Positions 7,432-16,276 of a stretch of DNA of 23,785 nucleotides are shown here, piece by piece. Positions within the stretch are counted from its first letter, which is position 1; each line of letters begins with the position of its first letter. The notes below the pieces were generated by a model that made no database searches, was not told where the DNA came from, and saw only the letters and a list, made by a program, of their open reading frames with translations. The stretch comes from CAINVV01 sp031432175 (GTDB taxonomy: Bacteria > Bacteroidota > Bacteroidia > Bacteroidales > Prolixibacteraceae): NCBI GenBank assembly GCA_964358545.1, contig CAYHQN010000060.1, positions 1 through 23,785 on the forward strand, given 5' to 3'. The position numbers were made by a program, and so were the translations under genes.

Positions 7432-7820
7432 CAATTAACCGGAGGAATGAAAGCCCCCTCAAAATGCTCCACCGTATGGGTGCCATCCTTTTTTAGCAGG
7501 ATGGAGATCACATCGAACCTGGTTTCAAGGTCCACTTTGTTCACCTTCAGCCAGGACTCGGCCACTTCGACAATGTTTCTAATTTTGGACGATGTAACTG
7601 CTTCCCAGGGCTCTTCTGCATAATTTTCGGCTCTGCTCTTCACCTCAACCACCACGATTTCATTCCCCTGTTTGGCCACAATGTCTATCTCCTTGTGACC
7701 ATGATGCCAGTTGAGATCAAGGATCGTGAACCCTTTATCAATCAGATAAAATTTGGCAATCTCCTCTCCTTTCCTGCCCATATCATCCCTCTCAGGATTC
7801 TCCTCAGACACTTTTTTCAT
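7431..7820 (-). CDS. YraN family (UPF0102) nuclease-like protein
   Basis: A 129-residue protein with a restriction-endonuclease-like fold. Visible core: GRKGEEIAKFYLIDKG at about residues 15-30, KEIDIVAKQG (E44, D46) and VVVEVKSR (E59, K61), which match the E/D...EXK active site of the family. YraN proteins are widespread and usually placed in or near DNA-repair or recombination roles, without a firm function. It is encoded in the same direction as the LD-carboxypeptidase gene, whose stop is 10 bp from this start, so the two are probably one transcript. Confidence 0.9.
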   Translation of the reverse strand: MKKVSEENPERDDMGRKGEEIAKFYLIDKGFTILDLNWHHGHKEIDIVAKQGNEIVVVEVKSRAENYAEEPWEAVTSSKIRNIVEVAESWLKVNKVDLETRFDVISILLKKDGTHTVEHFEGAFIPPVN

Positions 7821-7830
7821 CTCCTTTCAG

Positions 7831-8736
7831 TTAAAATGTTTGATTGAACAGAACGCTCTCCTCCATCACCTCGAGCGAAATCTCACTGCCCATTACCAAC
7901 GGGAAGTTGGGCAACTCATGTCCGGCAGGAAAGCCGAATACGACCGGGAAACCGTATTCTGAAACCGCATCCTGAATAATCTCATTAGCCGACATACCAA
8001 ACGGTGTGCTATTGGTTTTTGTATCCGTAAAATATCCAACGATCAAGCCGGCAAGCCGCGACAAGCTTCCTCCAAATTTCAGGTTCATCATCATCCGGTC
8101 GATGTGGTAATCGTATTCTGCGATATCTTCAATAAAAAGAACCTTCCCGTCAAAGGAGAGATCCAGTTCCGTTCCCCTTAAGCTGATGAGCAACGATAAA
8201 TTTCCTCCGATCAGTATTCCTTTGGCCATACCTTTTCTGTTTAGCCTGTTGCCCGGGACCTGGTAAGAAAGCGGCTTCCCCCGAAGCAGATTGAGAAGTT
8301 TATCCAGACTATCAGTTCTAACCCCTCTATCGAAGAAGAATGAGGGCATCACACCATGGATGGAGGCGACTTCCCGGTAGGTGAGGAAGGAGTGAAATAC
8401 GGTGATATCGCTGAATCCTATCAGCCATTTGGGGTGCCTAAAAAACCCTGACCAGTCAAGCAACATCAGGGTTCGGAGAGATCCATAACCACCTCTGGCA
8501 AAAAGAATGGCTTTCACCTCCGGGTCGTCCAGCACCTGTTGCATGTCGGAAGCCCTCTCTCTATCTGTACCTGAAAACATGTGAAACTGTCCAAAGGCAC
8601 ACGGAGTGATCTCCACCACAAAATTCTCCTCCTCCAGCAAAGAAACGGCCTTTTCAACAGGTTCCCTACTGACTTTCCCTGCTACCGAAACCAATGCTAT
8701 TTTGTCGCCGGGTTTGAGAAATGGAGGATGGATCAT
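7831..8736 (-). CDS. LD-carboxypeptidase (peptidase family S66)
   Basis: A 301-residue enzyme that trims the terminal D-Ala from L,D-linked muropeptides in peptidoglycan recycling. Family marks: KPGDKIALVSVAG at the N-terminus, RGGYGS at 81-86, the nucleophile motif GFSD (S109), the acidic segment FIEDIAEYDYHIDRM, and the C-terminal GFPAGHELPNFPL with the catalytic His. No signal peptide is seen, consistent with cytoplasmic recycling. ATG 8736 is chosen over a TTG 18 bases upstream because S66 proteins usually begin just before the PPFLKPGD-type segment. It lies upstream of the yraN-like gene, with a 10-bp gap. Confidence 0.9.
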   Translation of the reverse strand: MIHPPFLKPGDKIALVSVAGKVSREPVEKAVSLLEEENFVVEITPCAFGQFHMFSGTDRERASDMQQVLDDPEVKAILFARGGYGSLRTLMLLDWSGFFRHPKWLIGFSDITVFHSFLTYREVASIHGVMPSFFFDRGVRTDSLDKLLNLLRGKPLSYQVPGNRLNRKGMAKGILIGGNLSLLISLRGTELDLSFDGKVLFIEDIAEYDYHIDRMMMNLKFGGSLSRLAGLIVGYFTDTKTNSTPFGMSANEIIQDAVSEYGFPVVFGFPAGHELPNFPLVMGSEISLEVMEESVLFNQTF

Positions 8737-8770
8737 GGCTGCTATTTTTTGCAATTATTCTTTAAAAAAG

Positions 8771-8886
8771 AAGTGACTAAAGTGAACTAGAGTGACTAAA
8801 GTTAATAAAGTTATGGATCCCAAACAGTTGTTGATAGTGGCGAAGTACTCTAGTCACTTTAGTCACTTTAGTCACTTTAGTCACTT
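8771..8886. repeat. Second GTGACTAAA-unit inverted repeat, running into purN
   Basis: The left part (8771-8800) carries AGTGACTAAAGTGAACTAGA-type units. The right part (about 8848-8886) carries four consecutive units of TAGTCACTT in the opposite orientation, so the two can pair. The right part reaches into the end of purN: the gene's TAA (8877-8879) and its last two codons are made of this repeat. Confidence 0.85.
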
Positions 8887-9443
8887 CCTGATAGTAACGC
8901 CTCAATGGTGTGCGGAAAATGTTCCATCTCGAGTTCATGGATCTTCATTGCCAGGGTTTCAGGGGTATCCTGCGGTTCGACAGCGCATTTGGCCTGAAAC
9001 AGGACTTTGCCGTGATCATACACCTCATCAACCAGATGAATAGTAATTCCGGATTCACTCTCCTTGTTGTCAATAACGGCATTGTGAACATGTGCCCCAT
9101 ACATGCCTTTTCCTCCATATGAAGGTAGTAAGGCAGGATGAATATTGACAACCAAAAATTCCCGGACGAATTTTTGCGGCAAAAGGAGCAGGAATCCGGC
9201 GAGAACGATCAGATCGATCTCTCTTTTCTTAAATTCATTTATCAAATTATCCGTCGAAATAAACTCGTCCCTGGAAAAGTAATGAGCTTCTACCTTCAGT
9301 CGTTCAGCTCTTTCCAGTACAAACGCATCTTGTTTATTGCTCCAGACAGAATCAACCATAATGTTTGGATGATGCTGAAAAAAAAGGATAATATTCTCCG
9401 CATTTGATCCTGACCCCGAAGCAAGTATGGCTATTTTTTTCAT
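8877..9443 (-). CDS. purN: Phosphoribosylglycinamide formyltransferase (GART)
   Basis: A 188-residue enzyme of purine synthesis that transfers a formyl group from 10-formyltetrahydrofolate to GAR. Clear signatures: ASGSGSNAENI at residues 8-18 (phosphate binding), the catalytic NIHPALLPSYGGKGMYG with N100 and H102, and SGITIHLVDEVYDHG (D143). Length is normal. The start is ATG 9443; a TTG six bases earlier is less likely. It diverges from acpP across about 200 bp. The 3' end is unusual because the last codons and stop lie in an intergenic repeat unit. Confidence 0.95.
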   Translation of the reverse strand: MKKIAILASGSGSNAENIILFFQHHPNIMVDSVWSNKQDAFVLERAERLKVEAHYFSRDEFISTDNLINEFKKREIDLIVLAGFLLLLPQKFVREFLVVNIHPALLPSYGGKGMYGAHVHNAVIDNKESESGITIHLVDEVYDHGKVLFQAKCAVEPQDTPETLAMKIHELEMEHFPHTIEALLSGSD

Positions 9444-9551
9444 ATTCAATTAGTTATAATGTAGGTTTTTTTGAATTTTCGACTCTATTATTCCACACAG
9501 TTTGGAATGAGGCTATTTTGAGGCGAAAACTGTTACATTCTTTAACAAATA

Positions 9552-9584
9552 TTTGGAAGATAATTTTGTTTCTTCGTTTCTTTG
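9552..9584 (+). promoter_or_regulatory. Candidate acpP promoter
   Basis: TTTG at 9552-9555, a 21-base gap, then TTTCTTTG at 9577-9584. This fits the Bacteroidota form TTTG / TAnnTTTG with one mismatch. It would give a leader of about 55 bases before the acpP ATG. TAATTTTG at 9561-9568 is an alternative -7 box without a good partner. Confidence 0.4.
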
Positions 9585-9645
9585 CAATCGCTGAAAAATT
9601 CAGTGTGTAAATTTAAAAATAGTAACCACGTAAAATTAAAAAATT

Positions 9646-9882
9646 ATGTCTGACATTACGGCTAAGGTAAAAGCAATCATTGTTGATAAACTAGGTGTTG
9701 ACGAGAGCGAAGTAACTACAGAAGCGTCCTTCACAAACGATTTAGGTGCAGATTCTTTGGACACTGTAGAGTTAATCATGGAATTCGAAAAAGAGTTTGG
9801 TATTGCTATCCCTGATGATCAAGCAGAAAAAATCGGCACCGTTGGTGACGCTATCAATTACATCACTGAAAACGCGAAGTAA
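9646..9882 (+). CDS. acpP: Acyl carrier protein
   Basis: A 78-residue acidic carrier protein. The phosphopantetheine attachment site is GADSLDTVEL with S37. The length and the helix pattern (MSDITAKVKAIIVDKLGVDE, then FTNDLGADS) are standard. It carries growing acyl chains for fatty acid synthesis and here is followed by fabF after 27 bp and by rnc, the usual Bacteroidota order. A purine-rich, A-rich leader rather than a strong Shine-Dalgarno site precedes the ATG, as expected for highly translated genes in this phylum. Confidence 0.97.
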   Translation: MSDITAKVKAIIVDKLGVDESEVTTEASFTNDLGADSLDTVELIMEFEKEFGIAIPDDQAEKIGTVGDAINYITENAK

Positions 9883-9909
9883 CAAATCAGTAAGGTCTTA
9901 AAAATCAAT

Positions 9910-11160
9910 ATGGAATTAAAACGAGTTGTTGTTACCGGACTTGGCACAATCAACCCGCTTGGCAAAAATGTTGAAGAGTATTGGGAAGGCCTAAGGAATG
10001 GGGTCAGCGGTGCAGGCCCCATTACTCATTTTGACGCCTCCAAGTTCAAAACAACTTTTGCCTGCGAGATCAAAAATTTCAATCCGAATGATTATCTGAA
10101 TCGGAAAGAGGTGCAGAAGCACGATATGTATGCGCAATATGCGTATATCGCTGCAGCTCAAGCAATTGAAAACTCCGGTCTGGATCTCTCCAAAATCGAC
10201 AAAGACGAAGTTGGTGTTATTTGGGGAGCCGGTATCGGCGGATTGGATACTTTTTTCCAGTCTGTTACCGAGTTTAATAACAATCCGGACAATCCAAGAT
10301 TCTCACCATTCTTTATCCCGAAAATGATTGCCAACATGGCCAGTGGAAACATCGCCATGCAGTACGGTTTCAGGGGTCCAACCATTACCACCGTCACTGC
10401 ATGCGCATCTGCTACCCACGCCATGATTGATGCCGCCACATACATTCGTTTAGGTAAAGCAAATATTTTTATTGCCGGAGGATCAGAAGCCGCCATTACG
10501 CAGGCTGGTGTTGGCGGTTTCAATGCAATGCATGCCCTGTCTACCCGCAACGATGATCCTAAAACCGCTTCCCGTCCATTCGACAAAGACAGGGATGGAT
10601 TTGTAATGGGTGAAGGGGCTGGTGCCCTCATCCTCGAAGAGTATGAACATGCCATTGCACGCGGCGCAACCATTTGGGCCGAGCTTGTCGGCGGAGGGAT
10701 GTCAACTGATGCTTACCACATGACTGCCCCGGATCCGGAAGGCGGAGGTGCAACCCTAGTGATGAAAAGAGCCCTCAATGATGCAGGACTTAAGCCTGAA
10801 GATATCGATTACATCAATGTTCATGGCACCTCAACAGGCTTAGGCGACATTGCCGAACCCAAAGCTATCAAAAAAGTGTTTGGAGAACACACCTACAAAG
10901 TCAGCATCAGTGCGACCAAGTCGATGACCGGCCACTTGCTTGGAGCAGCAGGGGCAGTAGAAGCTATAGCGTGTATCCTAGCCATGAAATACAGCATCGT
11001 TCCACCGACCATCAACCAATTTGTACTTGATCCGGAAATTGATCCTAAAATTGATTTTACTTTCAACAAAGCAAAACCACGAAATATCAACTACGCATTA
11101 AGTAATACCTTTGGTTTTGGCGGTCACAACGGTACTGTGATCTTCAAAAAATTAGGTTAA
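9910..11160 (+). CDS. fabF: Beta-ketoacyl-ACP synthase II
   Basis: A 416-residue condensing enzyme that elongates acyl-ACP with malonyl-ACP. The Cys-His-His triad is visible: C165 in TACASATHAM, H305 in NVHGTSTG, H342 in MTGHLLGAAGA, with K337 just before the last. It has normal length and a complete thiolase fold, ending in NTFGFGGHNGTVIF. It lies between acpP and rnc, whose GTG start is only 3 bp after this stop, so the three are very probably co-transcribed. Confidence 0.97.
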   Translation: MELKRVVVTGLGTINPLGKNVEEYWEGLRNGVSGAGPITHFDASKFKTTFACEIKNFNPNDYLNRKEVQKHDMYAQYAYIAAAQAIENSGLDLSKIDKDEVGVIWGAGIGGLDTFFQSVTEFNNNPDNPRFSPFFIPKMIANMASGNIAMQYGFRGPTITTVTACASATHAMIDAATYIRLGKANIFIAGGSEAAITQAGVGGFNAMHALSTRNDDPKTASRPFDKDRDGFVMGEGAGALILEEYEHAIARGATIWAELVGGGMSTDAYHMTAPDPEGGGATLVMKRALNDAGLKPEDIDYINVHGTSTGLGDIAEPKAIKKVFGEHTYKVSISATKSMTGHLLGAAGAVEAIACILAMKYSIVPPTINQFVLDPEIDPKIDFTFNKAKPRNINYALSNTFGFGGHNGTVIFKKLG

Positions 11161-11163
11161 TAC

Positions 11164-11913
11164 GTGATCAGAAATCTGATATACAAGATAAAACTCTTTT
11201 CTTCCCCAAGAAAAGGGTTTTATTCGTATATCCGGGGCCTGACAGGCCATAGTCCGATAAAATTTAAACTTTACGACATCGCTTTTATCCACAAATCGGC
11301 TTCTTACGTCGATAAAATGGGGAATGTCGTCAACAACGAACGGCTCGAATACCTCGGTGATGCCGTCCTTGGCACCATCGTAGCCGAATATTTGTACAAC
11401 CGCTTCCCCTTTAAAGACGAAGGTTTCCTTACTCAATTGAGATCCCGGGTTGTCAACAGAAGTTTTCTGACCCAGCTTACCTTCAAAATGAAGCTGAACC
11501 GCTATGTGATCTCCAATACCAACTCGGTCAGCGAGTCAAGCCATCTCTACGGTGATCTGTTGGAAGCCTTCATTGGCGCCATCTACCTCGACTGCGGCTA
11601 TGCTGTGACCAAGCAATTTGTTATCAAAAAGATCTTTAACCAGCACGTCGACATACAGGAGATGGAGAGGAACGACAACAATTTCAAGAGTCAACTGATT
11701 GAATGGGGCCAGAAAATGAAACAGGAGGTTGAATTCAAAACTGTCAACAATCCCGATACTGGATCAGAAAAAATGCCCTTTATATCAGAGGCCTGCATCG
11801 ACGGAAAAGTGATGGGAAAAGGAGAAGGTTTTTCCAAAAAGGAGGCCCAGCAAAATGCCGCCCAACAGGCACTTGAGAAGTTGGGTTTGCAGGAAGTTGA
11901 GGAAGGCTATTAG
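11164..11913 (+). CDS. rnc: Ribonuclease III
   Basis: A 249-residue double-strand RNA endonuclease that processes rRNA precursors and mRNAs. The catalytic signature ERLEYLGDAVL spans residues 59-69, and the second acidic pair is D131/E134 in YGDLLEAFIGA. A double-strand RNA-binding domain occupies about 172-245 (FKSQLIEWGQK ... GFSKKEAQQNAAQQALEKLG). The start is GTG 11164, three bases after the fabF stop; no better ATG keeps the N-terminal helix. If the CRISPR array in this genome uses a tracrRNA, RNase III would matter for it, but nothing in the repeat suggests that. Confidence 0.95.
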   Translation: MIRNLIYKIKLFSSPRKGFYSYIRGLTGHSPIKFKLYDIAFIHKSASYVDKMGNVVNNERLEYLGDAVLGTIVAEYLYNRFPFKDEGFLTQLRSRVVNRSFLTQLTFKMKLNRYVISNTNSVSESSHLYGDLLEAFIGAIYLDCGYAVTKQFVIKKIFNQHVDIQEMERNDNNFKSQLIEWGQKMKQEVEFKTVNNPDTGSEKMPFISEACIDGKVMGKGEGFSKKEAQQNAAQQALEKLGLQEVEEGY

Positions 11914-11987
11914 CTGTTAACTAATCGCTTACGGCCTCTCGCTGTTAAATATTGTTAAGGATACCCCGCTCAACAGATTATTAACTC

Positions 11988-11995
11988 TATATTTG
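11988..11995 (+). promoter_or_regulatory. Possible -7 box before the histidine kinase gene
   Basis: TATATTTG matches TAnnTTTG and ends four bases before the ATG. No TTTG lies at the expected distance upstream. If used, the transcript would begin almost at the start codon, so it may be a chance match. Confidence 0.2.
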
Positions 11996-11999
11996 TTTT

Positions 12000-13523
12000 A
12001 TGAGCAAAAAAATGATCTACATTCTCACTGTCGCTATGGCAATTGCTGTGGTGGCGATGGTATGGGTACAACTGATCACCATTAACAAAACGGCAAAGCT
12101 TCAGGAGAAAGACTTTACATTTAACGTCAACATAGCACTCAATGATGTTAAGGAAAGGATTGAGTTCGAGGAATTCAAGCTATTTTACCAACCTGACGAA
12201 TCTTATTACTCATCTGGTTCAGCCCCCTCCAGAGGTCTTAATCTATACCCCAACTCAGATCCTGTAGAGTCTTTAAATAAACTTGGCCAATCAGGTGAGC
12301 TGTCTATATCATATAGTCAAAAATCAATCATTAACCCCAAAGGACTAGTAGAGATCAGCAAGTCGTGGGTAGACCTCGATATCTCCAGTATGCGAAGTGC
12401 ATACAAGCGCCAGAGTGAGAGACAGTCACAGCTTCTACGGTATCAGGATTTTATGCAGGTACGTTCCGAAATGAAGATATCCGACAGGATCGTACCCGAA
12501 TTTCTGAAACAGCTTCTTGAAGTGGAGTTGAAAGACAGGGATATCCAGAGTCAATACAAATATTGCATTAAATCAACTGTAAGAGAGAAAACTGAAATAG
12601 TTTTGGGTGATCCAGATTACCATCCAACCAAAGGGGCCAGAGAATACAAAGTTCCACTTTTTTACGACCAGGCATCTGCCAAACCAAATTTTCTGGTCGT
12701 CTATTTTCCTGATCATCATGCGGAGCAGATCAAAGCCATGTCCAACGTTGTCCTTCCTTCCCTGATACTGATCCTTATCATCATTGGGATTTTCGTTTTT
12801 ACACTCCAGATTATTCTTCGTCAAAAGAAGTTGTCCCAAATCAAGAACGACTTCATCAACAACATGACCCACGAGCTGAAGACGCCGATCTCGACAATTT
12901 CGCTGGCATCCCAGATGCTGAAGGACAATTCGCTGGTTCACTCTCCTTCCACCATCGATCATATTTCAGGGGTCATCTTCGACGAAAGCAAGAGATTGAG
13001 TTCCCAGGTCGAAAAAGTGTTGCAGATGGCTGTCTTTAACGAAGGAAAGCTAAAATTAAAATTTATTCCGATCGATCTGAACCAGATTGTTTCGCAGGCC
13101 GCTTCCAACTTTGAGATAAGAGTAACAAACTCAGGAGGCACACTCGAAACTTCTATCCATGCCGATGATCCGGTGATCAGCGGGGACGAAGTACACATTA
13201 CCAATGTCATTTTCAATTTGCTCGACAATGCTGAAAAATATAGCAAAGAAACACCCAAAATTGAAATATTGACCGAGAACAAAAGCGGCTGGGTAATTGT
13301 TCAGATAAGGGATTATGGGATCGGAATCTCGAAAGAGAACCTCACCCAGATTTTTGAACGCTTTTACCGCATACCTACCGGGAACGTGCACAACGTGAAG
13401 GGTTTCGGACTTGGACTTTCCTACGTAAAAAGAATCGTAGAAGAGCACCATGGAAAAATTAAAATTGAAAGTACAGTTGGGAAAGGAACCAAATTCAGGA
13501 TCTATTTCCCGGTTATTAAATAG
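12000..13523 (+). CDS. Sensor histidine kinase, RprX-like
   Basis: A 507-residue membrane sensor kinase. Transmembrane segments lie at about residues 5-28 and 250-272, and enclose a periplasmic sensor region of about 220 residues with no recognised domain. The kinase core follows: H-box NDFINNMTHELKTP with H291, N-box with N410 (NLLDNAEKYSK), G1 box DYGIGIS at 438-444 and G2 box GFGLGL at 468-473. The response regulator gene starts 9 bp after the stop, so the pair is an operon. The architecture resembles RprX of Bacteroides, and the signal is unknown. Upstream is rnc, 86 bp away. Confidence 0.92.
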   Translation: MSKKMIYILTVAMAIAVVAMVWVQLITINKTAKLQEKDFTFNVNIALNDVKERIEFEEFKLFYQPDESYYSSGSAPSRGLNLYPNSDPVESLNKLGQSGELSISYSQKSIINPKGLVEISKSWVDLDISSMRSAYKRQSERQSQLLRYQDFMQVRSEMKISDRIVPEFLKQLLEVELKDRDIQSQYKYCIKSTVREKTEIVLGDPDYHPTKGAREYKVPLFYDQASAKPNFLVVYFPDHHAEQIKAMSNVVLPSLILILIIIGIFVFTLQIILRQKKLSQIKNDFINNMTHELKTPISTISLASQMLKDNSLVHSPSTIDHISGVIFDESKRLSSQVEKVLQMAVFNEGKLKLKFIPIDLNQIVSQAASNFEIRVTNSGGTLETSIHADDPVISGDEVHITNVIFNLLDNAEKYSKETPKIEILTENKSGWVIVQIRDYGIGISKENLTQIFERFYRIPTGNVHNVKGFGLGLSYVKRIVEEHHGKIKIESTVGKGTKFRIYFPVIK

Positions 13524-13532
13524 TAAATTATT

Positions 13533-14219
13533 ATGGAAAAGAAGATGAGAGTTATCTTAAGTGAAGATGATGAAAACCTGGGATCGTTGCTTAGGGAATA
13601 TTTGATCGCTAAAGGCTACGACACAGATCTTTATCCCGATGGGGATGCTGCGTACAAAGGCTTTCAGAAAAATCAATACGACCTTTGCATTTTCGATGTG
13701 ATGATGCCTAAAAAAGATGGGTTCACGCTGGCCAAAGAGGTGCGGATGATCAACAGTGAAATTCCTATCATCTTTCTTACTGCTAAAAACATGAAAGAGG
13801 ATGTGATCGAAGGATTCCGTCTTGGGGCCGACGATTACATGACCAAGCCATTCAGCATGGAAGAGCTCATCTTCCGCATCGAAGCCATCCTGAGAAGAAC
13901 GCTGGGGGAAGCTGACAATACACAGGTCCTATTTAAACTAGGCCGGTTTACCTTCGATGCCAGGAAGCAGACCCTTTCCGATATCAATGACAGCACCAAA
14001 CTCACCACCAAAGAGTCTGAGCTGCTTCGCCTTCTTTGCGTCAATGCCAACAAGGTACTTGAACGCAATTATGCCCTCAAAACCATCTGGGTAGACGATA
14101 ACTATTTCAATGCCCGAAGCATGGATGTATACATCACCAAGCTGAGAAAACACCTGAAAGATGAGGAGGGAATTGAAATCATCAATATCCACGGAAAAGG
14201 ATACAAGTTGATTATCTAA
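13533..14219 (+). CDS. OmpR/RprY-type response regulator
   Basis: A 228-residue regulator. The receiver domain (about 5-122) has the acidic pair E11-D13 region, phosphoacceptor D55 in CIFDVMMPKKDG, the conserved Thr in FLTAKN and Lys in TKPF. The C-terminal winged helix (about 132-228) ends with SMDVYITKLRKHL and INIHGKGYKL, the usual OmpR-type recognition helix and wing. It is the partner of the kinase 9 bp upstream. ATG 13545 is an alternative start. Its TAA stop lies inside the left arm of a perfect 43-bp inverted repeat shared with the convergent lepA gene. Confidence 0.95.
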   Translation: MEKKMRVILSEDDENLGSLLREYLIAKGYDTDLYPDGDAAYKGFQKNQYDLCIFDVMMPKKDGFTLAKEVRMINSEIPIIFLTAKNMKEDVIEGFRLGADDYMTKPFSMEELIFRIEAILRRTLGEADNTQVLFKLGRFTFDARKQTLSDINDSTKLTTKESELLRLLCVNANKVLERNYALKTIWVDDNYFNARSMDVYITKLRKHLKDEEGIEIINIHGKGYKLII

Positions 14220-14344
14220 ATTAGTCTTTACGGAACTTTTCCAAAGTTCGAAAGTTTGACATTAACTTTTCCAAAGTTTCAAACTTAAGTTATTAACTTT
14301 TTCAAACTTTCGAACTTTGGAAAAGTTCCGTAAAGACTAATTTA
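14217..14344. repeat. Perfect 43-bp inverted repeat between convergent genes
   Basis: 14217-14259 is the exact reverse complement of 14302-14344, with a 42-base spacer that itself holds further copies of the ACTTTTCCAAAGTT motif. The left arm begins with the TAA stop of the response regulator gene and the right arm begins (on -) with the TAA stop of lepA. In RNA from either strand it would make a very stable hairpin, so it could act as a two-way terminator, although it lacks a clean T-run. Confidence 0.9.
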
Positions 14345-16135
14345 ATCCAGCTTCAGAACCGCCAGAAAAGCTTTCTGCGGTACTTCCACGTTGCCTATCT
14401 GTTTCATCCGCTTCTTACCCTTTTTCTGCTTGTCGAGCAGTTTCCGCTTTCGCGTGATATCGCCACCATAACATTTGGCGGTCACATCTTTACGAACCGC
14501 TTTCACGGTTTCCCTTGAGATGATCTTGGCGCCAATGGCTCCCTGAATCGCGACATCGTATTGCTGCCTTGGAATTAGTTCCTTCAGCTTTTCACAGATT
14601 TTCCGTCCAAACGTATAGGCGTTATCGACATGCAAAAGTGTTGAAAGTGCATCAACAGGTTCGCTGTTTAGCAAGATGTCCAGCTTAACCAGTTTGGCAG
14701 GGCGATAACCCGTGATATGATAATCAAAAGAGGCATAGCCCTTTGAGATACTCTTTAGTTTGTCGTAAAAGTCAATCACAATCTCCCCCAGCGGCATATC
14801 GAAGGTGAGTTCGGCCCTGTCGGCAGTGAGGTAATCCTGCTTAGTCATCATCCCACGCTTCTCCAGGCACAAAGTCATGATGGGGCCGATGTATTCGGAC
14901 CGGGTGATAATTTGCGCCTGAATGAAAGGCTCTTCTATCTGCTCGATCAATGTAGCTTCAGGCAATCCGGCCGGATTGTAAACCTCGAAGACTTCACCGG
15001 CACGGGTAGTAACCATGTAGGATACGTTCGGCACCGTGGTGATCACATTCATGTCGAACTCGCGGTCGAGCCGCTCCTGTACTATCTCCATGTGAAGCAG
15101 TCCAAGAAAGCCGCACCTGAAACCGAAGCCCAGCGCCATCGATGATTCGGGCACATAGGTAAGGGAGGCATCGTTTAATTGCAATTTTTCCATGGCATTG
15201 CGAAGATCTTCATAGTCCTCGCTGTCAATTGGATAGACTCCGGCAAAAACCATCGGTTTCACATCTTCGAATCCGGAGATAGCAACCGCAGGATTTTTTA
15301 CCTGGGTGACGGTATCTCCCACTTTGATTTCACGGGCGGTTTTGATGCCGCAAATAATATAGCCTACATCTCCTGCCATCAATTCATCACGGATCTCAAG
15401 GCCCATTTTCAACACACCGACCTCGTCGACATAATATTGCTTATCGGCAGCCACGAACTTCACCAGATCGCCTTTGCGCACTGTGCCATTGGCAATTTTA
15501 AAGTAGGCAATCACACCGCGAAACTGGTTGAAGACCGAGTCGAAAATCAGTGCCTGGAGTGGCGCTTTAGGATCTCCTTCCGGAGCAGGTATATCGGTCA
15601 GGATACGTTCGAGTATCTCGGCAACACCGTCGCCTGTTTTTCCGGATGCCCGGATAATGGTCGACCTTTTGCACCCGATCAGTTCGATGATCTGGTCTTC
15701 GACCACCTCCGGCATGGCATTGGGCAGGTCCATCTTGTTCAGGATTGGAATGATTTCGAGGTCGTGCCCGATGGCCAGATAGAGGTTCGAGATGGTTTGG
15801 GCCTGGATGCCCTGTGTCGCATCGATGATAAGCAAAGCGCCTTCGCAGGCCGCGATCGAACGCGACACTTCGTACGAAAAGTCAACGTGCCCCGGGGTGT
15901 CGATCAGGTTCAGCAGGTATTTCTCATTGTTGTGGATGTACTCCATCTGAATCGCATGGCTCTTGATGGTGATACCCCGCTCCCTCTCCAGGTCCATGTT
16001 GTCTAACACCTGAGCCTCCATGTCGCGTCCGCTGATCGTGGAAGTCAATTCCAGCAGACGATCGGCCAGGGTACTTTTCCCATGGTCAATGTGGGCAATG
16101 ATGCAAAAATTCCGGGTGTTATTCCTGTCTGACAT
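14342..16135 (-). CDS. lepA: Elongation factor 4 (back-translocase)
   Basis: A 597-residue ribosomal GTPase, full length for the family. GTP-binding motifs: AHIDHGKST at 14-22, the switch segment RERGITIKSH, DTPGHVDF from residue 79, NKMD at 133-136. The LepA-specific C-terminal domain is present (VRKDVTAKCYGGDITRKRKL near the end). EF4 remodels stalled or mis-translocated ribosomes. The start codon is ATG 16135, with a candidate promoter about 50 bp upstream. Its stop codon lies within the 43-bp inverted repeat. Long open frames on the opposite strand are shadows. Confidence 0.97.
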   Translation of the reverse strand: MSDRNNTRNFCIIAHIDHGKSTLADRLLELTSTISGRDMEAQVLDNMDLERERGITIKSHAIQMEYIHNNEKYLLNLIDTPGHVDFSYEVSRSIAACEGALLIIDATQGIQAQTISNLYLAIGHDLEIIPILNKMDLPNAMPEVVEDQIIELIGCKRSTIIRASGKTGDGVAEILERILTDIPAPEGDPKAPLQALIFDSVFNQFRGVIAYFKIANGTVRKGDLVKFVAADKQYYVDEVGVLKMGLEIRDELMAGDVGYIICGIKTAREIKVGDTVTQVKNPAVAISGFEDVKPMVFAGVYPIDSEDYEDLRNAMEKLQLNDASLTYVPESSMALGFGFRCGFLGLLHMEIVQERLDREFDMNVITTVPNVSYMVTTRAGEVFEVYNPAGLPEATLIEQIEEPFIQAQIITRSEYIGPIMTLCLEKRGMMTKQDYLTADRAELTFDMPLGEIVIDFYDKLKSISKGYASFDYHITGYRPAKLVKLDILLNSEPVDALSTLLHVDNAYTFGRKICEKLKELIPRQQYDVAIQGAIGAKIISRETVKAVRKDVTAKCYGGDITRKRKLLDKQKKGKKRMKQIGNVEVPQKAFLAVLKLD

Positions 16136-16182
16136 ATCTTATATACTTGATAATCTGTATTTCAACTTATTATTTATGGCTG

Positions 16183-16190
16183 CAAAGATA
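16183..16190 (-). promoter_or_regulatory. Candidate lepA -7 box
   Basis: On the - strand the sequence reads TATCTTTG, a strong match to TAnnTTTG, followed by CA. It lies 48 bases before the lepA ATG. No convincing TTTG is seen at the -33 position, so support rests on the -7 match and position. Confidence 0.4.
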
Positions 16191-16276
16191 CGCAAAAATT
16201 TGATTGCTGAATTTTATACAGTTACTATCCAGGCATCCTTGTTACAATACATCAATGATTTGGAATTGAGCAGTTC

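Noticed and set aside
8792..9407. Short + strand frames over purN and its downstream repeat
   Set aside because: purN is clear on the - strand. These frames include repeat-derived SHFSHFSHF peptides.
13835..14192. Antisense frames over the response regulator gene
   Set aside because: The receiver and winged-helix motifs are intact on the + strand; the antisense frames show no family features.
15179..16006. A 275-codon open frame antisense to lepA
   Set aside because: lepA is complete and certain on the other strand. The antisense frame has no recognisable motif and follows from codon usage.
16136..16276. A small gene between lepA and the ATPase gene
   Set aside because: The sequence is AT-rich, carries a likely lepA promoter, and has no frame with protein-like composition outside the neighbouring genes.
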